Shown here piece after piece: positions 20,706 to 22,257 of a stretch of DNA of 22,257 nt. The translations under genes were made by a program, and so were the position numbers. This DNA comes from an uncultured Oscillospiraceae bacterium. GTDB lineage: Bacteria; Bacillota; Clostridia; Oscillospirales; Oscillospiraceae. Below the pieces are notes generated by a model. It was not told the origin of the DNA. It saw nothing but the letters and a program-made list of their open reading frames with translations, and ran no database searches. How positions within the stretch are numbered: position 1 is the stretch's first letter; the number at the start of each line of letters is the position of its first letter. The stretch lies in contig CAAFLE010000013.1 in NCBI GenBank assembly GCA_900763675.1, positions 1-22,257 of the forward strand, in the 5' to 3' direction.

Positions 20706-21935
20706 ATGGAAAAGAGAAATTACGAGCAGTCGAAAAAGCTCGACAACGTCTGCTACGACATCCGCGGTCCCGTAATGGACGAGGCGATGCGCATGGAGGC
20801 ACGCGGCGCCAATATACTGAAGCTCAACATCGGCAATCCGGCGCCGTTCGGCTTTTACGCGCCGGACGAGGTCATTCTGGATATGATCTATAATCTGCGC
20901 AACTGCGAGGGGTATTCCGATTCCCGCGGTCTGTTCTCCGCCCGCAAGGCGATCATGCAGTACTGCCAGCTCAAGGGCATTCCCAACGTCGGCATGAACG
21001 ACATCTTCACCGGCAACGGCGTGAGCGAGCTTATCACGCTCACCATGCAGGGTCTGCTCGACGACGGCGACGAGATCCTTGTCCCTGCGCCGGACTACCC
21101 GCTGTGGACGGCGTCCATCACGCTTGCCGGCGGCAAGGCGGTGCATTACCTCTGCGACGAGCAGCAGGACTGGTACCCCGACATCAACGATCTGCGCTCC
21201 AAGGTCACGCCCCGGACGAAGGGCATCGTTGTCATCAACCCCAACAACCCGACCGGCGCTCTCTACCCGAGGGAGATACTTGAGCAGATCGTGCAGGTCG
21301 CCCGCGAGAACGACCTTATTCTCTTTGCCGACGAGATCTACGACCGCCTTGTCATGCAGGGCGAGGACGAGCATATCGCGCTTGCTTCGCTCGCGCCCGA
21401 TCTGCTGACGCTCTGCTTCAACGGACTTTCCAAATCCCACCGGATCGCGGGCTTCCGCTGCGGCTGGGTGTGCCTTGCCGGCGACAAGTCCCACGCCAAG
21501 GGCTACATTGAGGGACTTAACCTGCTTGCAAAAATGCGTCTTTGCTCCAACGTTCCGGCGCAGAGCGTCATCCAGACGTCGCTCGGTGGGTATCAGTCAG
21601 TGGATGAATATCTCTGCCCCGGCGGGCGGCTGTACGAGCAGCGCGAGCTGATCTGGAAAACGCTCAACTCCATTCCCGGGCTGAGCGCGGTGAAGCCGAG
21701 AGCGGCGTTTTACATCTTCCCGAAGGTCGATACGAAAAAGTTCAACATTCACAGCGACGAGCAGATGGCGCTTGATCTACTCCGCGAGCAGAAGATTCTC
21801 GTCACCGCCGGCACGGGCTTCAACTGGGGCGAGCCGGATCACTTCCGCATTGTATACCTGCCCGATCTCGTGTCTCTCAAGGACGCCGCCGGACGTCTGG
21901 AAAAATTCTTCTCCGGCTATTATCAGAAGGACTGA
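20706..21935 (+). CDS. alaA: Alanine-synthesising aminotransferase AlaA (glutamate-pyruvate type)
   Basis: PLP enzyme that moves the amino group from glutamate to pyruvate, giving alanine. The 409 aa closely follow the E. coli AlaA pattern from the start (SKKLDNVCYDIRGPV), through KLNIGNPAPFGF (39-50), LVPAPDYPLWTA (125-136), INPNNPTGA (177-185), FADEIYD (207-213) and FNGLSKSHRIAGFR. K243 is the PLP lysine, D209 and Y212 are PLP contacts, and the C-terminal HFRIVYLP carries the carboxylate-binding arginine. The ATG at 20706 has AAGGAG 7 bases upstream, after the T-box terminator; a longer in-frame start at 20661 lies inside that terminator. The alanine-specific T-box independently supports the function. 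A strong terminator follows. Confidence 0.95.
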   Translation: MEKRNYEQSKKLDNVCYDIRGPVMDEAMRMEARGANILKLNIGNPAPFGFYAPDEVILDMIYNLRNCEGYSDSRGLFSARKAIMQYCQLKGIPNVGMNDIFTGNGVSELITLTMQGLLDDGDEILVPAPDYPLWTASITLAGGKAVHYLCDEQQDWYPDINDLRSKVTPRTKGIVVINPNNPTGALYPREILEQIVQVARENDLILFADEIYDRLVMQGEDEHIALASLAPDLLTLCFNGLSKSHRIAGFRCGWVCLAGDKSHAKGYIEGLNLLAKMRLCSNVPAQSVIQTSLGGYQSVDEYLCPGGRLYEQRELIWKTLNSIPGLSAVKPRAAFYIFPKVDTKKFNIHSDEQMALDLLREQKILVTAGTGFNWGEPDHFRIVYLPDLVSLKDAAGRLEKFFSGYYQKD

Positions 21936-21943
21936 CGAAAAGC

Positions 21944-21978
21944 AGAATCTCCCGCGGATTTCCGCGGGAGATTCTTTT
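21944..21978 (+). terminator. Terminator of alaA
   Basis: A perfect 14-bp stem (21944-21957 with 21962-21975), ATTT loop, then a short T-run ending at 21978. It begins 8 bases after the alaA stop. Confidence 0.88.
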
Positions 21979-21979
21979 A

Positions 21980-22257
21980 TGTGCTGCGTCCGGCAGGAAC
22001 ATATGCCGCTGTTCCGTCAAAGCCGTAGTCAAGGGATACGGGCGGAAACGGGAAACGTATACCGAGTGGCTGGAAAAGAAGATGGCGGAAGACCCGGAGG
22101 GTACAACGCTCACTTTCAAGAAAGCCGCCCGCCGCAGCGCCGATTATGCCCAATGGCAGGAATACCGGAAAATCGTCGGGGACAATGTGCCGAAAACATT
22201 TGATGATTTCCAGAATTTCAAGTATACTGATACCGAGAAATGGAAGTATGTCAAGGG
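21980..22257 (+). pseudogene. Phage minor head / head-morphogenesis protein fragment (no start; runs off the window)
   Basis: One frame is open from the alaA terminator to the window end with no ATG before 22081. It reads SGRNICRCSVKAVVKGYGRK (21989-22048), then a region with TYTEWLEKKMAEDPEG, SADYAQWQEYRKIVGDNVPK and TFDDFQNFKYTDTEKWKYVK. The CRC motif followed by this QEY...FQxxKY tail is what I associate with the C-terminal end of SPP1 gp7-type phage head proteins; that identification is from memory and moderate. The N-terminal hundreds of residues are absent, so the copy is truncated at its left end. Its base composition looks more A+T-rich than the neighbours, which would fit a prophage remnant. 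The 3' end lies beyond the window. Confidence 0.55.

Overview
The window looks like a GC-rich member of the Firmicutes, most likely class Clostridia and possibly a gut Oscillospiraceae-type anaerobe. The evidence is strong AGGAGG-type ribosome sites, a class I T-box leader, the rplU-rpmA-obg cluster, tmcAL and acetate kinase. This placement is inference from gene content. Most of the window is ordinary chromosome, densely packed and punctuated by clear intrinsic terminators. I see no tRNA, rRNA, CRISPR array, insertion sequence or replication origin.

Layout. At 1-1902 (+) is the 3' part of a fusion of a PTS sugar permease (EIIC) to a c-di-GMP phosphodiesterase (EAL). A perfect 21-bp hairpin separates it from the leftward genes. 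These run 6522 to 1959: ackA, a membrane-anchored metallophosphatase, rplU (own consensus promoter), rpmA and obg. Two of those junctions carry a terminator placed just ahead of the next gene. From 6649 rightward come tmcAL, then a complete branched-chain amino acid ABC importer (livJ-H-M-G-F, 7988-12846), then a DUF1015 protein, ftsH, a Nudix hydrolase and an MFS exporter (12915-17621). A bidirectional terminator follows. Leftward again (20299 to 17662) are an OmpR-type response regulator, its histidine kinase, a broken GNAT acetyltransferase gene and an intact GNAT gene. The last gene is alaA (20706-21935, +), behind a 280-nt leader that is a T-box riboswitch.

How the genes connect. alaA makes alanine from pyruvate and glutamate. 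Its T-box has a GCC (alanine) specifier and a UGGU bulge that fits the ACCA end of tRNA-Ala, so uncharged tRNA-Ala should switch alaA on. The five liv genes form one importer. The two-component operon has a weak -35 overlapped by 11-bp-spaced direct repeats, which suggests autoregulation.

Points most worth a second look are the EIIC-EAL sensor-like fusion and an L27 gene with no room for the Prp-cleaved leader typical of Firmicutes. Others are a GNAT pseudogene with a nonsense codon plus an internal deletion, several terminators or promoters nested at gene junctions, and a 5'-truncated phage head-protein fragment directly after the alaA terminator at the right edge. I did not find a convincing wholly new multi-gene system.
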